Source: Flavobacterium psychrophilum
Lineage (GTDB): Bacteria > Bacteroidota > Bacteroidia > Flavobacteriales > Flavobacteriaceae
Length of the DNA: 15,130 nucleotides
NCBI GenBank assembly: GCA_003243255.1
Contig: QFQM01000106.1
Span: forward strand, 1-15,130
Reading direction: 5' to 3'
The notes beneath the pieces were generated by a model, which had not been told where the DNA came from, made no database searches, and worked only from the letters and a program-made list of their open reading frames with translations. The position numbers and the translations under genes are program-made. Of this stretch, positions 1 to 8,635 are shown piece by piece (positions within the stretch are counted from its first letter, which is position 1; every line of letters begins with the position of its first letter).

Positions 1-618
1 AGCCAGAGTACTATAAACCTTAGCCATTGAACTCCTTATCTTTTGGGTAGCAGCTTCAATTGTAGTTCCGGAAACTGGAATTTGCCCTACATAAGGCAGG
101 CTTATTTTACCTTCTACACTTACTGCTGCTGTAGTATTAAACTCCTGTACACCATAAAGATTTATAAGCAATTCATCACCTGGGCCAAGCATGTAATTTA
201 ACGGAGTCGCAATTTTATCATTTGGAGCAAAACTCAATGCGGGATTATTAAATAACTCCGACCCAAAAATTAATGGATTAGAAGGATTTTTGAAGGATTC
301 AGATGTAGATGTTATTTTTCTGTCAACTACATTACCGGCATTACCGGCTGAAGAATTTGCAGTTTTTGTTGCCGCCAAACGGCCTCTGAGCTTAGCAAAT
401 TCAGACTTAGACATGCCTTTGGACAAAGCAACCGTTTCCGCCTGATCGATAGACATATTATTGCCTTTAAGCTCCGCCTGAATCTGAGAAATCTGATCAT
501 CCGATAACTGATCTACATTTAATGCTTTTAAGTCATTGCCACTCAAAACGCCCTGTGCCATAGCCGGAGCAGATAGAAACAAAATTCCAAAAAACAGAAA
601 AACAATAAGTTTATTCAT
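1..618 (-). CDS. Polysaccharide export outer-membrane protein (Wza-like, SLBB family), 3' end missing
   Basis: The frame is open from an ATG at 618 to the left edge, giving 206 residues with no stop, so the C-terminus lies outside the window. Residues 1-22 form a signal peptide: a short basic start (MNK), a hydrophobic core and an AMA|Q cleavage site. Residues about 23-135 are polar, Ser/Thr/Asn-rich and low in recognisable motifs. From about residue 140 the Poly_export signature appears (YMLGPGDELLINLYG at 142-156, then SVEGKISLPYVGQIPVSG), as in Wza-type and other SLBB proteins that form the outer-membrane channel for capsule or exopolysaccharide. It follows rfbA by 74 bp on the same strand, so it is probably the last visible gene of the polysaccharide operon. 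Family assignment is firm. Whether it exports capsule or a secreted polysaccharide cannot be told. Confidence 0.88.
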   Translation of the reverse strand, partial: MNKLIVFLFFGILFLSAPAMAQGVLSGNDLKALNVDQLSDDQISQIQAELKGNNMSIDQAETVALSKGMSKSEFAKLRGRLAATKTANSSAGNAGNVVDRKITSTSESFKNPSNPLIFGSELFNNPALSFAPNDKIATPLNYMLGPGDELLINLYGVQEFNTTAAVSVEGKISLPYVGQIPVSGTTIEAATQKIRSSMAKVYSTLA

Positions 619-692
619 ACTTAGATATATATAATACTATTTCAAACAAAATCTAACAAAATACCATAAAGGCTACTTGTTATTCAGCAAAA

Positions 693-1571
693 TTAATGTC
701 TGTCAGCAAGCCTTAGCAAATACTGACCATATTCATTCTTTTTCAAAGGCGTAGCTAGTTCTATAAGCTTTTCTTTAGAGATATATCCCATATCAAAAGC
801 TATTTCTTCAAGACAGGCTACTTTTAAGCCTTGCCTCTTCTCAATAGTCTGAATATAGTTTGACGCCTCAAGCAATGACTCATGCGTACCTGTATCCAGC
901 CATGCATAACCACGTCCCATAAGTTCCACTTTCAGATCTTTTGAGTTCAGATACTCCTGGTTTACCGTAGTAATCTCTAATTCACCGCGATCACTTGGTT
1001 TTATTTTCTTAGCAACTTCTACTACCGAGTTAGGATAAAAATACAATCCTACAACTGCATAATTACTTTTAGGTTCTTTTGGCTTTTCTTCAATAGAAAT
1101 AACATTACCGGAACCATCAAATTCAGCAACCCCATAGCGTTCAGGATCATTTACATAATACCCAAAAACAGTAGCTTTACCTTCTTGCTTAACATTTCTG
1201 ACAGCAGTCTTTAAAAGATCTGTAAGTCCGTGACCATAGAAAATGTTATCGCCTAAAATCAAACAGGCGTCATCGTTACCAATAAATTTTTCACCAATGA
1301 TAAAAGCCTGCGCCAGACCATCCGGGCTGGGCTGCTCTGCATATTCTAATTTTATACCCAAATCATCGCCATTACCAAGAAGATTTCTAAAGTTAGGCAA
1401 ATCATGAGGGGTAGAAATAATCAAAATTTCATTAATCCCCGCCAGCATCAGTACCGAAAGCGGATAATATATCATTGGCTTATCATAGATAGCCATCATT
1501 TGTTTAGAAATCGACTTTGTTAGTGGATATAGTCTTGTACCAGACCCTCCTGCTAGTATAATTCCTTTCAT
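693..1571 (-). CDS. rfbA: Glucose-1-phosphate thymidylyltransferase
   Basis: First enzyme of dTDP-L-rhamnose synthesis: dTTP plus glucose-1-phosphate gives dTDP-glucose and PPi, in the cytosol. The 292-aa product has the usual RfbA/RmlA length and all main motifs: the nucleotide-binding loop [11 protein letters not shown] (residues 8-18), [13 protein letters not shown] (30-42), LGDNIFYG near residue 106, and [18 protein letters not shown] near 162. The C-terminus ends in [11 protein letters not shown], also typical of the family. Its ATG overlaps the stop of rfbD by 4 bp (ATGA), showing translational coupling in the order rfbB-C-D-A. Here rfbA is the last of the four rhamnose genes rather than the first, and the Wza-like gene follows. 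Paralogues making other NDP-sugars exist, but the complete rfb set beside it makes the call secure. Confidence 0.97.
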   Translation of the reverse strand: MKGIILAGGSGTRLYPLTKSISKQMMAIYDKPMIYYPLSVLMLAGINEILIISTPHDLPNFRNLLGNGDDLGIKLEYAEQPSPDGLAQAFIIGEKFIGNDDACLILGDNIFYGHGLTDLLKTAVRNVKQEGKATVFGYYVNDPERYGVAEFDGSGNVISIEEKPKEPKSNYAVVGLYFYPNSVVEVAKKIKPSDRGELEITTVNQEYLNSKDLKVELMGRGYAWLDTGTHESLLEASNYIQTIEKRQGLKVACLEEIAFDMGYISKEKLIELATPLKKNEYGQYLLRLADRH

Positions 1572-2428
1572 GAGTTAAGTTTTTTAATACAGTTTGCTAA
1601 ACTTTGAGTCCAGTGATTAATTGTTATTCCAAAAGCATCCTTTGCTTTATCCTTACTCATAACGGAGTAATTTGGGCGTTTAGCAGGTGTCGGAAATTTA
1701 TCCGATGTTATTGGTTTTAGGTTTATCTGAATATTATTCTGTTTAAAAATCTCATAAGCAAAGTCATACCATGAAGCCACTCCCTCGTTACTGTAGTGGT
1801 ACACACCATAAGCTGATGAGTCAGTATTAATTATATGCATAATAAGACCTGCAAGATCTACTGCATACGTTGGTGTTCCTACCTGGTCGTAAACAACAGA
1901 AAGCTCATCACGCTCATTACCTAAGCGAATCATGGTCTTAAGGAAATTATGCTGAAACTCAGAATAAAGCCAGCTTGTACGTAAAATAAAATAATCATCC
2001 ATATTCTGGATTATCATTTTTTCGCCTTCAAGTTTTGTTGCGCCATATACCCCTGTTGGTACAGCCTGCATGTCCTCTGTAAGAGGAAGCGGTTCAGTTT
2101 CTCCAAAAACAAAATCGGTAGAAACATGAATTAGTTTTATACTGTTAGCTTTAGATACTTTGGCAAGATTTCCTGCCGCAGTAGCATTAATAGCGTATGC
2201 CAGATCTTTTTCTGTTTCAGCCTTATCTACAGCAGTATAAGCTGCACAATTTACTATGTATGATGGCTTATGGTTAGCTACCGCAGTTTCTATACTGTCT
2301 ACACTTGTTACATCAAGCTCTTCTGCAGTAAGGTATATATACTTATTGCCTTTGCCAAATTCAGCCTCAATTGAATTTATAGAGCTGCCTAACTGTCCGT
2401 TACCTCCTGTTACTATAATATTTTTCAT
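1568..2428 (-). CDS. rfbD: dTDP-4-dehydrorhamnose reductase
   Basis: Last step of dTDP-L-rhamnose synthesis: NAD(P)H-dependent reduction of dTDP-4-dehydro-L-rhamnose. The 286-aa product is an extended short-chain dehydrogenase of RmlD type. The cofactor loop [11 protein letters not shown] lies at residues 7-17, [11 protein letters not shown] at 61-71, the catalytic T104-D105 in HVSTDFVF, and Y128/K132 in the YGATK motif. Most family members read STDYVFDG at the Thr site; STDFVFGE here is a small variant and T-D is kept. The start lies 1 nt after the rfbC stop and the end overlaps the rfbA ATG by 4 bp, so it is translated as part of one tight operon. No sign of damage or transfer. Confidence 0.96.
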   Translation of the reverse strand: MKNIIVTGGNGQLGSSINSIEAEFGKGNKYIYLTAEELDVTSVDSIETAVANHKPSYIVNCAAYTAVDKAETEKDLAYAINATAAGNLAKVSKANSIKLIHVSTDFVFGETEPLPLTEDMQAVPTGVYGATKLEGEKMIIQNMDDYFILRTSWLYSEFQHNFLKTMIRLGNERDELSVVYDQVGTPTYAVDLAGLIMHIINTDSSAYGVYHYSNEGVASWYDFAYEIFKQNNIQINLKPITSDKFPTPAKRPNYSVMSKDKAKDAFGITINHWTQSLANCIKKLNS

Positions 2429-2429
2429 C

Positions 2430-2978
2430 TTATTTTTTATAAGCTTCAGTAAAAGTTGGCAATATTAAATCTTTGTCTGAAAGATTTACTTTTTCAGCAT
2501 CAACAATCCAGTCGATATTTAGTTCCTGAGAATTATAAATTACTCCTTTTTCAGATGCTGCATTGTAATAATTATCACATTTATAAGCAAAAACCGCAGT
2601 CTCAGAAAGTACCACAAAACCATGAAGAAATCCTCGTGGAATAAACAACTGAAGATTATTTTCTGAACTTAGCTTCACAGCAACGTGTTGTCCAAAAGTA
2701 GGTGAATCCGGACGTGCATCTACTGCTACGTCAAGCACTTCTCCCTGAAGCACTCTTACAAGTTTTGCCTGTGCATACTCACCTGATTGAGCATGAAGCC
2801 CCCTAAGCACACCATAACCTGAAAATGACTGATTATCCTGAACAAATTTTGTTTGAGTTCCTGTCAGATTGTTAAAGTTCGCTTCATTAAAACTTTCAAA
2901 AAAATATCCTCTGTCATCACCAAAAATCCTTGGCTTAAGAATAACACATCCTTCTAATCCGGTCTTTTCAATTTCCAT
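2430..2978 (-). CDS. rfbC: dTDP-4-dehydrorhamnose 3,5-epimerase
   Basis: Third step of dTDP-L-rhamnose synthesis: epimerises C3 and C5 of dTDP-4-dehydro-6-deoxyglucose. It is a cupin-fold cytosolic enzyme of 182 aa, the usual length. The conserved FGDDRGYFFESFNE lies at residues 19-32. The catalytic histidine is H62 in GVLRGLHAQ, K72 lies in QAKLVRVLQGEVLDVAVD, and FIPRGFLHGF (112-121) carries H119. Many homologues have GLHYQ or GLHFQ; the A at that position is a small departure. The start codon shares one base with the rfbB stop (TAATG), and the stop is 1 nt before the rfbD ATG. Both junctions argue for co-translation. Confidence 0.96.
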   Translation of the reverse strand: MEIEKTGLEGCVILKPRIFGDDRGYFFESFNEANFNNLTGTQTKFVQDNQSFSGYGVLRGLHAQSGEYAQAKLVRVLQGEVLDVAVDARPDSPTFGQHVAVKLSSENNLQLFIPRGFLHGFVVLSETAVFAYKCDNYYNAASEKGVIYNSQELNIDWIVDAEKVNLSDKDLILPTFTEAYKK

Positions 2979-4033
2979 TATTTCGATTCACTGTATTGGT
3001 TGTTGTAGTATTTTTGATATTCGCCCGATGTTACATTATCAAGCCACTCCTGATTATTCAGGAACCAGTCGATGGTTCTTTCAAGACCTTCTTCAAAAGT
3101 AACTGATGGTTTCCAACCCAGTTCTTTATTGATTTTAGTAGCATCAATCGCATAACGAAGATCGTGTCCCGGACGGTCCTTCACATAGGTAATCAATCCT
3201 TCAGACGTCCCTTCTGCCCTGCCAAGTTTTTTATCCATTATAGAACACAAAAGCTTAACAAGATCTATATTCTGCCATTCATTAAAGCCACCTATATTAT
3301 AAGTATCATGATTTTTACCTTTATGGAAAACCAGGTCAATAGCCACTGCATGATCTTCAACAAACAGCCAGTCACGGGTATATTTACCATCACCATATAC
3401 AGGTAGTGGTTTATTATTTATGATATTGTTTATAAATAACGGAATCAGCTTTTCAGGGAAATGAAAAGGGCCATAATTATTAGAGCAATTAGTAAGAACA
3501 TACGGAAGGCCATATGTTTCACCATAAGCTCTTACAAAATGATCTGATGCCGCTTTAGATGCAGAATATGGAGAGTTAGGATCATACGGTGTAGTTTCAG
3601 TAAAAAGCCCTTCAGCTCCTAAAGTACCATAAACCTCATCGGTACTGATATGATAAAATCTTTTCCCATCATAATTATCAGCCCAAATCTTTTTTGCTGC
3701 ATTCAAAAGATTCATAGTACCAATAACATTAGTTTTAACAAAAGCCAGCGGATCTTTAATAGACCTGTCAACATGAGATTCTGCAGCCAGGTGCAAAACA
3801 CCATCAAACTGATGTTCTTCAAAAATGCCGTCTATAAATGCCGCATCAGTTATATCTCCTTTAATAAAAGTATAGTTTGGCTTGTTCTCAATATCTTTTA
3901 TATTCTCAAGATTCCCGGCATAGGTAAGAGCGTCAAGATTATAAATCTGTGTGTCTGTATAATTATTCACAAATCTCCTCACAACATGTGAACCAATGAA
4001 ACCAGCACCTCCGGTGATAAGAATCTTTCTCAT
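2978..4033 (-). CDS. rfbB: dTDP-glucose 4,6-dehydratase
   Basis: Second step of dTDP-L-rhamnose synthesis: NAD-dependent conversion of dTDP-glucose to dTDP-4-dehydro-6-deoxyglucose. The 351-aa product is full length. It has the Rossmann loop GGAGFIGSH (residues 8-16), DALTYAGNLENI (34-45) typical of RmlB, HLAAESHVDRSI (81-92), the dehydratase triad T131-D132-E133 in HISTDEVYG, and Y156/K160 in PYSASKAASDH. The order RfbB-C-D-A differs from the enterobacterial rfbBDAC order. It starts 53 bp after the UDP-glucose dehydrogenase stop; I see no promoter-like TAnnTTTG in that gap, so read-through from ugd is the simplest reading. Confidence 0.97.
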   Translation of the reverse strand: MRKILITGGAGFIGSHVVRRFVNNYTDTQIYNLDALTYAGNLENIKDIENKPNYTFIKGDITDAAFIDGIFEEHQFDGVLHLAAESHVDRSIKDPLAFVKTNVIGTMNLLNAAKKIWADNYDGKRFYHISTDEVYGTLGAEGLFTETTPYDPNSPYSASKAASDHFVRAYGETYGLPYVLTNCSNNYGPFHFPEKLIPLFINNIINNKPLPVYGDGKYTRDWLFVEDHAVAIDLVFHKGKNHDTYNIGGFNEWQNIDLVKLLCSIMDKKLGRAEGTSEGLITYVKDRPGHDLRYAIDATKINKELGWKPSVTFEEGLERTIDWFLNNQEWLDNVTSGEYQKYYNNQYSESK

Positions 4034-4086
4034 ATTTATTTTTATTAGAACTGCCTTTAAGGCTATTGTTTGTTTATTGATTGGTA

Positions 4087-5481
4087 TTATCTTCCTATTT
4101 CCTGAAATACGAAACCTATTTCTTCCAGTTTTGCACCATCAAGAATTTTTCTGCCGTCAAAAATAAAAGCCGGCTTTCTCATATTATCATATATCTTTTG
4201 CCAGTCATAAGACTTAAATTCATCCCATTCTGTCAAAATTGCAATAGCGTGCGCATCTTTACAGGCTTCATATGCATGCTCATACACTTCAACGCTTTCC
4301 TTGTTTTCATCGGCACTCCTCGTACCCAGATAGTCAAGATCCGTGTAAATAGTTTCCTTTTTCACTTTAGGATCATATACAGCAATGTTGGCCTGCTCAT
4401 TCAATAAGTCATCAGCCACATAAATTGCTGCAGACTCCCTGGTATCATTGGTGTCTTTTTTGAAAGCCCAGCCCAGAAAAGCAATTTTTTTACCCGAAAC
4501 AGTATTGTAAAGTGTCTTAACTATATTCGAAGCAAAGCGTTTTTTCTGGTGATCATTCATAATGATTACCTGCTCCCAATAATCGGCAACTTCTTTTAAT
4601 CCGTATGATTTAGCAATATAAACCAGATTAAGGATATCTTTTTGAAAACATGATCCACCAAATCCTACAGAAGCCTTAAGGAATTTAGATCCTATCCTGC
4701 TGTCCATACCTATTGCACGGGCAACTTCTTCTACATCGGCACCGGTTTTTTCACAAAGTTCCGACATTGCATTTATCGACGAAACCCTTTGTGCCAAAAA
4801 TGCATTGGCTGTAAGTTTTGAAAGTTCTGACGACCATACATTAGTAGTAAGTATTCTTTCTTTTGGAATCCAGTTAGCATAAACCTCCACAAGTGCGTTT
4901 ATAGCTTCCTGACCTTCTGCATCAGTACCTCCTCCTATAAGAACCCTGTCTGGCGAAAGAAGATCTTCAACAGCTGTACCCTCAGCTAAAAATTCAGGAT
5001 TTGAAAGTATCTGAAACTTCACTCCGTTCCCTGTGTTATCCAGGATATTCTTAAGTGCTTCAGCTGTTCTTACAGGCAGTGTAGATTTCTCCACCACTAT
5101 CTTATCATTTTTAGCTACTGCTGCAATCTGCCTTGCACAAAGTTCAATATACTTCAGATCTGCAGCCATACCTTTACCAACCCCATACGTTTTAGTCGGG
5201 GTATTAACCGAAATGAATATCATTTCAGCCTCATTAATAGCTTTGTCAATATCAGTAGAGAAAAAAAGATTCTTCCCGCGTGATGAAGCTACAATATCAG
5301 CAAGTCCCGGTTCATAGATCGGGATATTGTTCACATCTTTATCGTTCCATGCAGCAATTCTTTCCGCATTTAAATCGACTATAGTAATTTTTATATCGGG
5401 ACATTTATGAGCAATTACGGCCATAGTTGGCCCACCTACATATCCGGCTCCTATACAACAAATATTTTTAACCCTACCCAT
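4087..5481 (-). CDS. ugd: UDP-glucose 6-dehydrogenase, animal-like type
   Basis: Oxidises UDP-glucose to UDP-glucuronate with two NAD+, supplying GlcA for surface polysaccharide. The 464-aa length and sequence match the longer, eukaryote-like UGDH class rather than the shorter class typical of E. coli Ugd: [20 protein letters not shown] (residues 9-28), IPIYEPGL (53-60), [12 protein letters not shown] (68-79) and [12 protein letters not shown] (89-100) all follow the animal enzyme closely from my memory of it. The catalytic cysteine is C278 in [30 protein letters not shown] marks the third domain. It sits between a UDP-HexNAc dehydrogenase and the rhamnose genes. The 145-bp gap upstream holds its own -7 box (5552-5559) and a palindrome (5569-5583), so it may be transcribed independently. 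This type is known from other Bacteroidota, so recent transfer is not implied. Confidence 0.93.
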   Translation of the reverse strand: MGRVKNICCIGAGYVGGPTMAVIAHKCPDIKITIVDLNAERIAAWNDKDVNNIPIYEPGLADIVASSRGKNLFFSTDIDKAINEAEMIFISVNTPTKTYGVGKGMAADLKYIELCARQIAAVAKNDKIVVEKSTLPVRTAEALKNILDNTGNGVKFQILSNPEFLAEGTAVEDLLSPDRVLIGGGTDAEGQEAINALVEVYANWIPKERILTTNVWSSELSKLTANAFLAQRVSSINAMSELCEKTGADVEEVARAIGMDSRIGSKFLKASVGFGGSCFQKDILNLVYIAKSYGLKEVADYWEQVIIMNDHQKKRFASNIVKTLYNTVSGKKIAFLGWAFKKDTNDTRESAAIYVADDLLNEQANIAVYDPKVKKETIYTDLDYLGTRSADENKESVEVYEHAYEACKDAHAIAILTEWDEFKSYDWQKIYDNMRKPAFIFDGRKILDGAKLEEIGFVFQEIGR

Positions 5482-5551
5482 TGATTATCAGAATATTATT
5501 TTTATCAATATCATTTATTTAGATTTTTATTCAAATCCTATTAGTAATCCG

Positions 5552-5559
5552 CAAACTTA
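5552..5559 (-). promoter_or_regulatory. Putative -7 box for ugd-rfb operon
   Basis: On the minus strand this reads TAAGTTTG, a match to the Bacteroidota -7 consensus TAnnTTTG, about 70 nt upstream of the ugd ATG at 5481. There is no TTG at the usual 17-23 nt distance upstream. Instead a perfect palindrome (5569-5583) occupies the area just upstream. A weak or regulated promoter is inferred. Confidence 0.45.
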
Positions 5560-5568
5560 CAATCTTTT

Positions 5569-5583
5569 TCACTGTATCAGTGA
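5569..5583. repeat. Perfect palindrome upstream of ugd
   Basis: TCACTG-TAT-CAGTGA: 6-bp arms and a 3-bp centre, in the 145-bp gap between the UDP-HexNAc dehydrogenase (upstream gene) and ugd. It lies 10-24 bp upstream of the minus-strand TAnnTTTG box at 5552-5559, where the -33 element would be. No T-run follows on the minus strand, so it does not look like a terminator of the upstream gene. Operator use is inferred. Confidence 0.4.
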
Positions 5584-5626
5584 GAGAATGTTTTAATTTA
5601 TGTTAAGCTAAAGTTAAACCCCTCAA

Positions 5627-6898
5627 TTACAAACCACCATCAGCAGCATTACCCAAAACGCCCTTAACATCATACAGAATACTTTCCGGTTGTTTTAAGG
5701 CAGTAAAATCCAGCTCAGCAAACTCTTTATGGGCAACTCCCAGTACCACACCATCAAACTTATCCGACGGTAAAGTATTCACTGTTTCCAGTCCATATTC
5801 ATGCAATACCTCTTCCGGATTAGCCCATGGGTCATAAGTTGTCACTTTAACATCATAGTCATTAAGTGCGTGTATTACATCTACAATTTTTGTATTTCGC
5901 ACGTCGGGACAATTTTCTTTAAAGGTAATACCCAGCATAAGCACTTTAGCTCTGTTAACCTGTATGCCCTTTTTAATCATAAGCTTCACAAGCTGCGAAG
6001 CTACATACTCACCCATACTGTCATTTAATCTTCGTCCCGCAAGTATTATTTCGGGATTATAACCTACTTCCTGCGCCTTTTGTGCCAGATAGTAAGGGTC
6101 TACACCTATACAGTGCCCTCCCACAAGCCCCGGCTTGAAAGGAAGAAAATTCCATTTTGTAGAAGCCGCCTCTAAAACAGCATAAGTATCGATGTCAAGA
6201 TGATTGAATATCTTAGAGAGCTCGTTTACAAATGCAATGTTTATATCACGTTGCGAATTCTCTATTACTTTGGCAGCCTCGGCTACTTTTATAGAGGGTG
6301 CAAGATGTGTTCCGGCCGTGATAACCGATTTATATAGTTCATTCACCTTTACAGCTGCTTCCGGCGTTGATCCTGAAGTTACCTTTAGTATCTTTTCGAC
6401 TGTATGCTCCTTATCACCGGGGTTAATCCTCTCAGGGGAATAGCCCGCAAAAAAATCTTCATTAAATTTCAGTCCGCTAACTCGCTCCAGTACCGGTACG
6501 CATTCCTCCTCTGTAGCACCCGGATAAACAGTCGATTCATAAATAACTATATCTCCCTTCTTTAGTACCGTACCAACTGTCTCACTCGCTTTGTGAAGTG
6601 CTGTGAGATCCGGTTTATTATTCTTATCTACCGGAGTAGGTACTGTCACAATATAGTAAGTAGAATCTTTCATATCATCTACATGGGAAGTAAGGTAAAG
6701 ACTATTTTCAGATGGTTGTAAATGCTTTATAACCTCTTCAAGAGAAGCTCTGTCCACTTCACGCGTGATATCCTCATATTCGTTAAGAGCCTGTATTCGA
6801 GACAAATTAATATCGAAACCTGTAACTGTATGCTTCTTCGCCATCGCTACTGCTAATGGCAATCCTACATAGCCTAACCCTATAATTGTTATTTTCAT
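5627..6898 (-). CDS. UDP-N-acetyl-hexosamine 6-dehydrogenase (WbpO/TviB type)
   Basis: A 423-aa member of the UDP-glucose/GDP-mannose dehydrogenase family, which oxidises C6 of a UDP-sugar with two NAD+. Visible are the N-terminal Rossmann loop IIGLGYVGLPLA (residues 5-16), TVPTPVDKNNKPDL (85-98), YESTVYPGATEE (120-131), GYSPERINPGDKEH (152-165), the catalytic C263 in GLVGGHCIGVDPYYL, and C-terminal LGITFKENCPDVRNTK. These forms match WbpO/TviB/WecC-like enzymes acting on UDP-GalNAc or UDP-GlcNAc rather than on UDP-glucose. The gene follows, by 16 bp, an epimerase of the WbpP/TviC type. That pair in Pseudomonas O6 and Salmonella Vi loci makes UDP-GalNAcA, so the substrate is probably UDP-GalNAc; this is inferred from context, and UDP-ManNAc or UDP-GlcNAc remains possible. 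Confidence 0.9.
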   Translation of the reverse strand: MKITIIGLGYVGLPLAVAMAKKHTVTGFDINLSRIQALNEYEDITREVDRASLEEVIKHLQPSENSLYLTSHVDDMKDSTYYIVTVPTPVDKNNKPDLTALHKASETVGTVLKKGDIVIYESTVYPGATEEECVPVLERVSGLKFNEDFFAGYSPERINPGDKEHTVEKILKVTSGSTPEAAVKVNELYKSVITAGTHLAPSIKVAEAAKVIENSQRDINIAFVNELSKIFNHLDIDTYAVLEAASTKWNFLPFKPGLVGGHCIGVDPYYLAQKAQEVGYNPEIILAGRRLNDSMGEYVASQLVKLMIKKGIQVNRAKVLMLGITFKENCPDVRNTKIVDVIHALNDYDVKVTTYDPWANPEEVLHEYGLETVNTLPSDKFDGVVLGVAHKEFAELDFTALKQPESILYDVKGVLGNAADGGL

Positions 6899-6914
6899 TC
6901 TTTTACTATCAGGC

Positions 6915-7898
6915 TTATTTTAAATTTTCCCAGTACCATGCAACTGCTTCTTTTAATCCCTGCCTGATTGAAAATTGGGGATTGTAATCTAACAGCTTTT
7001 TAGCTTTATCAATACTGGCTAACGAGTGCGGTATATCGCCCGCCCTTTGCGGACCGTGAATTACCTCAACGTTATTTATAGCATTATCGTATTCTGACAA
7101 AAACTCTTTCAGATATCCCACCAGTTCCTTTAATGTGGTCCTGTCGCCATAAGCAGTATTGTATACTGTATTAAGCGCGTCAGGATTTTGAGAAAGCATT
7201 GCCAGCTCATTCATCTGAACAACATTGTCAATATAAGTAAAATCGCGGGAATAATTGCCATCGCCATTTATCACAGGGCTTTCGTGGCTCATAAACTGCA
7301 GTACAAACTTAGGTATAACCGCAGCATAAGCTCCGGCAGGATGCTGTCTTCTCCCAAAAACATTAAAATACCTTAAACCAATGGTTTCCATACCATATGT
7401 TTTGCTAAAAACATCAGCATATAGTTCGTTTACATATTTGGTTACAGCATATGGCGAAAGGGGTTTTCCAATCTTATCCTCCACTTTGGGAAGCGATTCA
7501 GAATCGCCATAGGTAGATGAGCTTGCCGCATACACAAACCTCTTAACAGCAGCATCACGGCTGGCAGTAAGCATGTTCAGAAATCCGCCTACGTTTACTT
7601 CATTAGTGGTAACAGGATCTTTTATAGAGCGTGGCACCGAACCCAACGCTGCCTGGTGCAGAACATAAGACACCCCTTCAACAGCCATTCGGCAGTCGTC
7701 CATATTTCGAATATCGCCTTCAATAAGGGTAAAATCAGGATTAGAAAGGTGGTGTTCAATGTTTTTCCTAAAGCCGGTAGCAAAGTTATCCAGGCATACC
7801 ACTTTATAGCCTTTCACTATAAAATGATCGCAAAGATTAGACCCTATAAATCCTGCCCCCCCGGTAATTAGGATTTTTTCCTGTAAGTTGTTCTGCAT
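6915..7898 (-). CDS. UDP-GlcNAc C4-epimerase (WbpP/TviC type, SDR family)
   Basis: Predicted to interconvert UDP-GlcNAc and UDP-GalNAc using tightly bound NAD. The 327-aa product is an extended SDR with ITGGAGFIGSNL (residues 11-22), ASSSTYG (125-131), and the catalytic Y150 and K154 in SPYAVTKYVNELYA. HQAALGSVPRSI (81-92) and NVFGRRQHPAGAYAAVIPKF (179-198) are the segments I associate with the WbpP/TviC branch that prefers N-acetylated substrates, as opposed to GalE. It is the first gene of the minus-strand polysaccharide cluster; the dehydrogenase follows 16 bp downstream. A TAnnTTTG box lies 37 bp upstream of its ATG (7935-7942). The family call is strong; the substrate is inferred from motifs and the neighbouring dehydrogenase. 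Confidence 0.9.
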   Translation of the reverse strand: MQNNLQEKILITGGAGFIGSNLCDHFIVKGYKVVCLDNFATGFRKNIEHHLSNPDFTLIEGDIRNMDDCRMAVEGVSYVLHQAALGSVPRSIKDPVTTNEVNVGGFLNMLTASRDAAVKRFVYAASSSTYGDSESLPKVEDKIGKPLSPYAVTKYVNELYADVFSKTYGMETIGLRYFNVFGRRQHPAGAYAAVIPKFVLQFMSHESPVINGDGNYSRDFTYIDNVVQMNELAMLSQNPDALNTVYNTAYGDRTTLKELVGYLKEFLSEYDNAINNVEVIHGPQRAGDIPHSLASIDKAKKLLDYNPQFSIRQGLKEAVAWYWENLK

Positions 7899-7917
7899 TA
7901 AGTTGGTTGGTGTTACA

Positions 7918-7932
7918 GCTTCTTAAAGAAGC
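7918..7932. repeat. Inverted repeat at the 5' end of the polysaccharide transcript
   Basis: GCTTCTT-A-AAGAAGC, a 7-bp perfect inverted repeat 20 bp upstream of the epimerase ATG. It begins just downstream of the minus-strand TAnnTTTG box at 7935-7942, so it would lie at or next to the transcription start. It could be an operator or a 5'-end hairpin that stabilises the mRNA. No T-run follows in either direction. Confidence 0.4.
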
Positions 7933-7934
7933 CG

Positions 7935-7942
7935 CAAATATA
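7935..7942 (-). promoter_or_regulatory. Putative -7 box for the polysaccharide operon
   Basis: Minus-strand TATATTTG, an exact TAnnTTTG match, 37 bp upstream of the epimerase start. No clear TTG -33 element is found 17-23 nt further up. It is the only good promoter candidate between recR and the epimerase, so the operon probably starts here rather than by read-through from recR. Confidence 0.5.
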
Positions 7943-8007
7943 GGCATTATATTTCGCATACCCTATACTTATAAATGGGTATATTAACAGGCATACAACA
8001 CAATACC

Positions 8008-8628
8008 CTAACTGCTTTTTATAGAATTTTCAAAAGGTACACGATGAAGTATGCTTCGCCCGAGGGTAACCTCATCAGCAAATTCAAGTTCATCGCCTAC
8101 GGCAATACCCCTTGCAATTGCAGAAGTAACTATACCACAATCCTTTACCTGCTTGTAAATATAAAAATTAGTGGTATCGCCTTCCATGGTCGAACTAAGG
8201 GCAAATATCAATTCCTTTACATTTCCGCTCTTTACTTTTTCTACCAGTTTACTAATCGTTAGCTGACCCGGCCCCACCCCGTCTATAGGAGATATTTTTC
8301 CGCCAAGCACATGGTACACCCCTTTAAAAAGATTCGTGTTTTCGATAGCCATTACATCACGTATGTCTTCTACCACACAAATAACCGATTTATCCCTCGA
8401 ACTGTTAGCGCATATCTCACACACCTCAACATCACTTATGTTATGACACTGATTACAAAACTGTATCTCGTTGCGCATTTTCGTTAGTGCATCGGTAAGC
8501 AAATGTGTTTGTTCTGCAGGCTGTTTCAAAAGGTGCAATGCCAGCCTCAGCGCTGTACGTTTCCCTATACCCGGCAATTGTGAGATTTCGGCAACAGCCC
8601 TTTCAAGTAGTTTTGAAGACATTTCCAT
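8008..8628 (-). CDS. recR: Recombination protein RecR
   Basis: RecR works with RecO (and RecF) to load RecA on gapped DNA. The 206-aa product has the full family layout: a helix-hairpin-helix-like N-terminus ([20 protein letters not shown], residues 15-34), the four-cysteine zinc finger C58-x2-C61...C70-x2-C73, a Toprim domain opening with [14 protein letters not shown] (83-96) and [16 protein letters not shown] (105-120), and the C-terminal [23 protein letters not shown] second ATG two codons in (8622, giving MSSKLLERA) fits the usual RecR N-terminus as well or better; the TAnnTTTG box at 8636-8643 is so close that the shorter start is plausible. It sits upstream of the polysaccharide operon and is functionally unrelated to it. 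Confidence 0.97.
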   Translation of the reverse strand: MEMSSKLLERAVAEISQLPGIGKRTALRLALHLLKQPAEQTHLLTDALTKMRNEIQFCNQCHNISDVEVCEICANSSRDKSVICVVEDIRDVMAIENTNLFKGVYHVLGGKISPIDGVGPGQLTISKLVEKVKSGNVKELIFALSSTMEGDTTNFYIYKQVKDCGIVTSAIARGIAVGDELEFADEVTLGRSILHRVPFENSIKSS

Positions 8629-8635
8629 AGTACAG

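Noticed and set aside
4053..4063. GCCTT-T-AAGGC palindrome between ugd and rfbB as terminator or operator
   Set aside because: Very short, no T-run in the minus direction, no promoter box next to it; likely chance in a 53-bp gap.
5569..5583. Palindrome as terminator of the UDP-HexNAc dehydrogenase gene
   Set aside because: On the minus strand it is followed by AAAAAG, not by T residues.
7061..7070. TTACCTCAAC inside the epimerase gene as a further operator copy
   Set aside because: It lacks the first T of the 9-mer, has no partner 21 bp away and is inside a coding region.
7958..7982. ATACCC...GGGTAT inverted repeat downstream of recR as a terminator
   Set aside because: Only 6-bp arms, a 13-nt loop and no T-run on the minus strand; not convincing.
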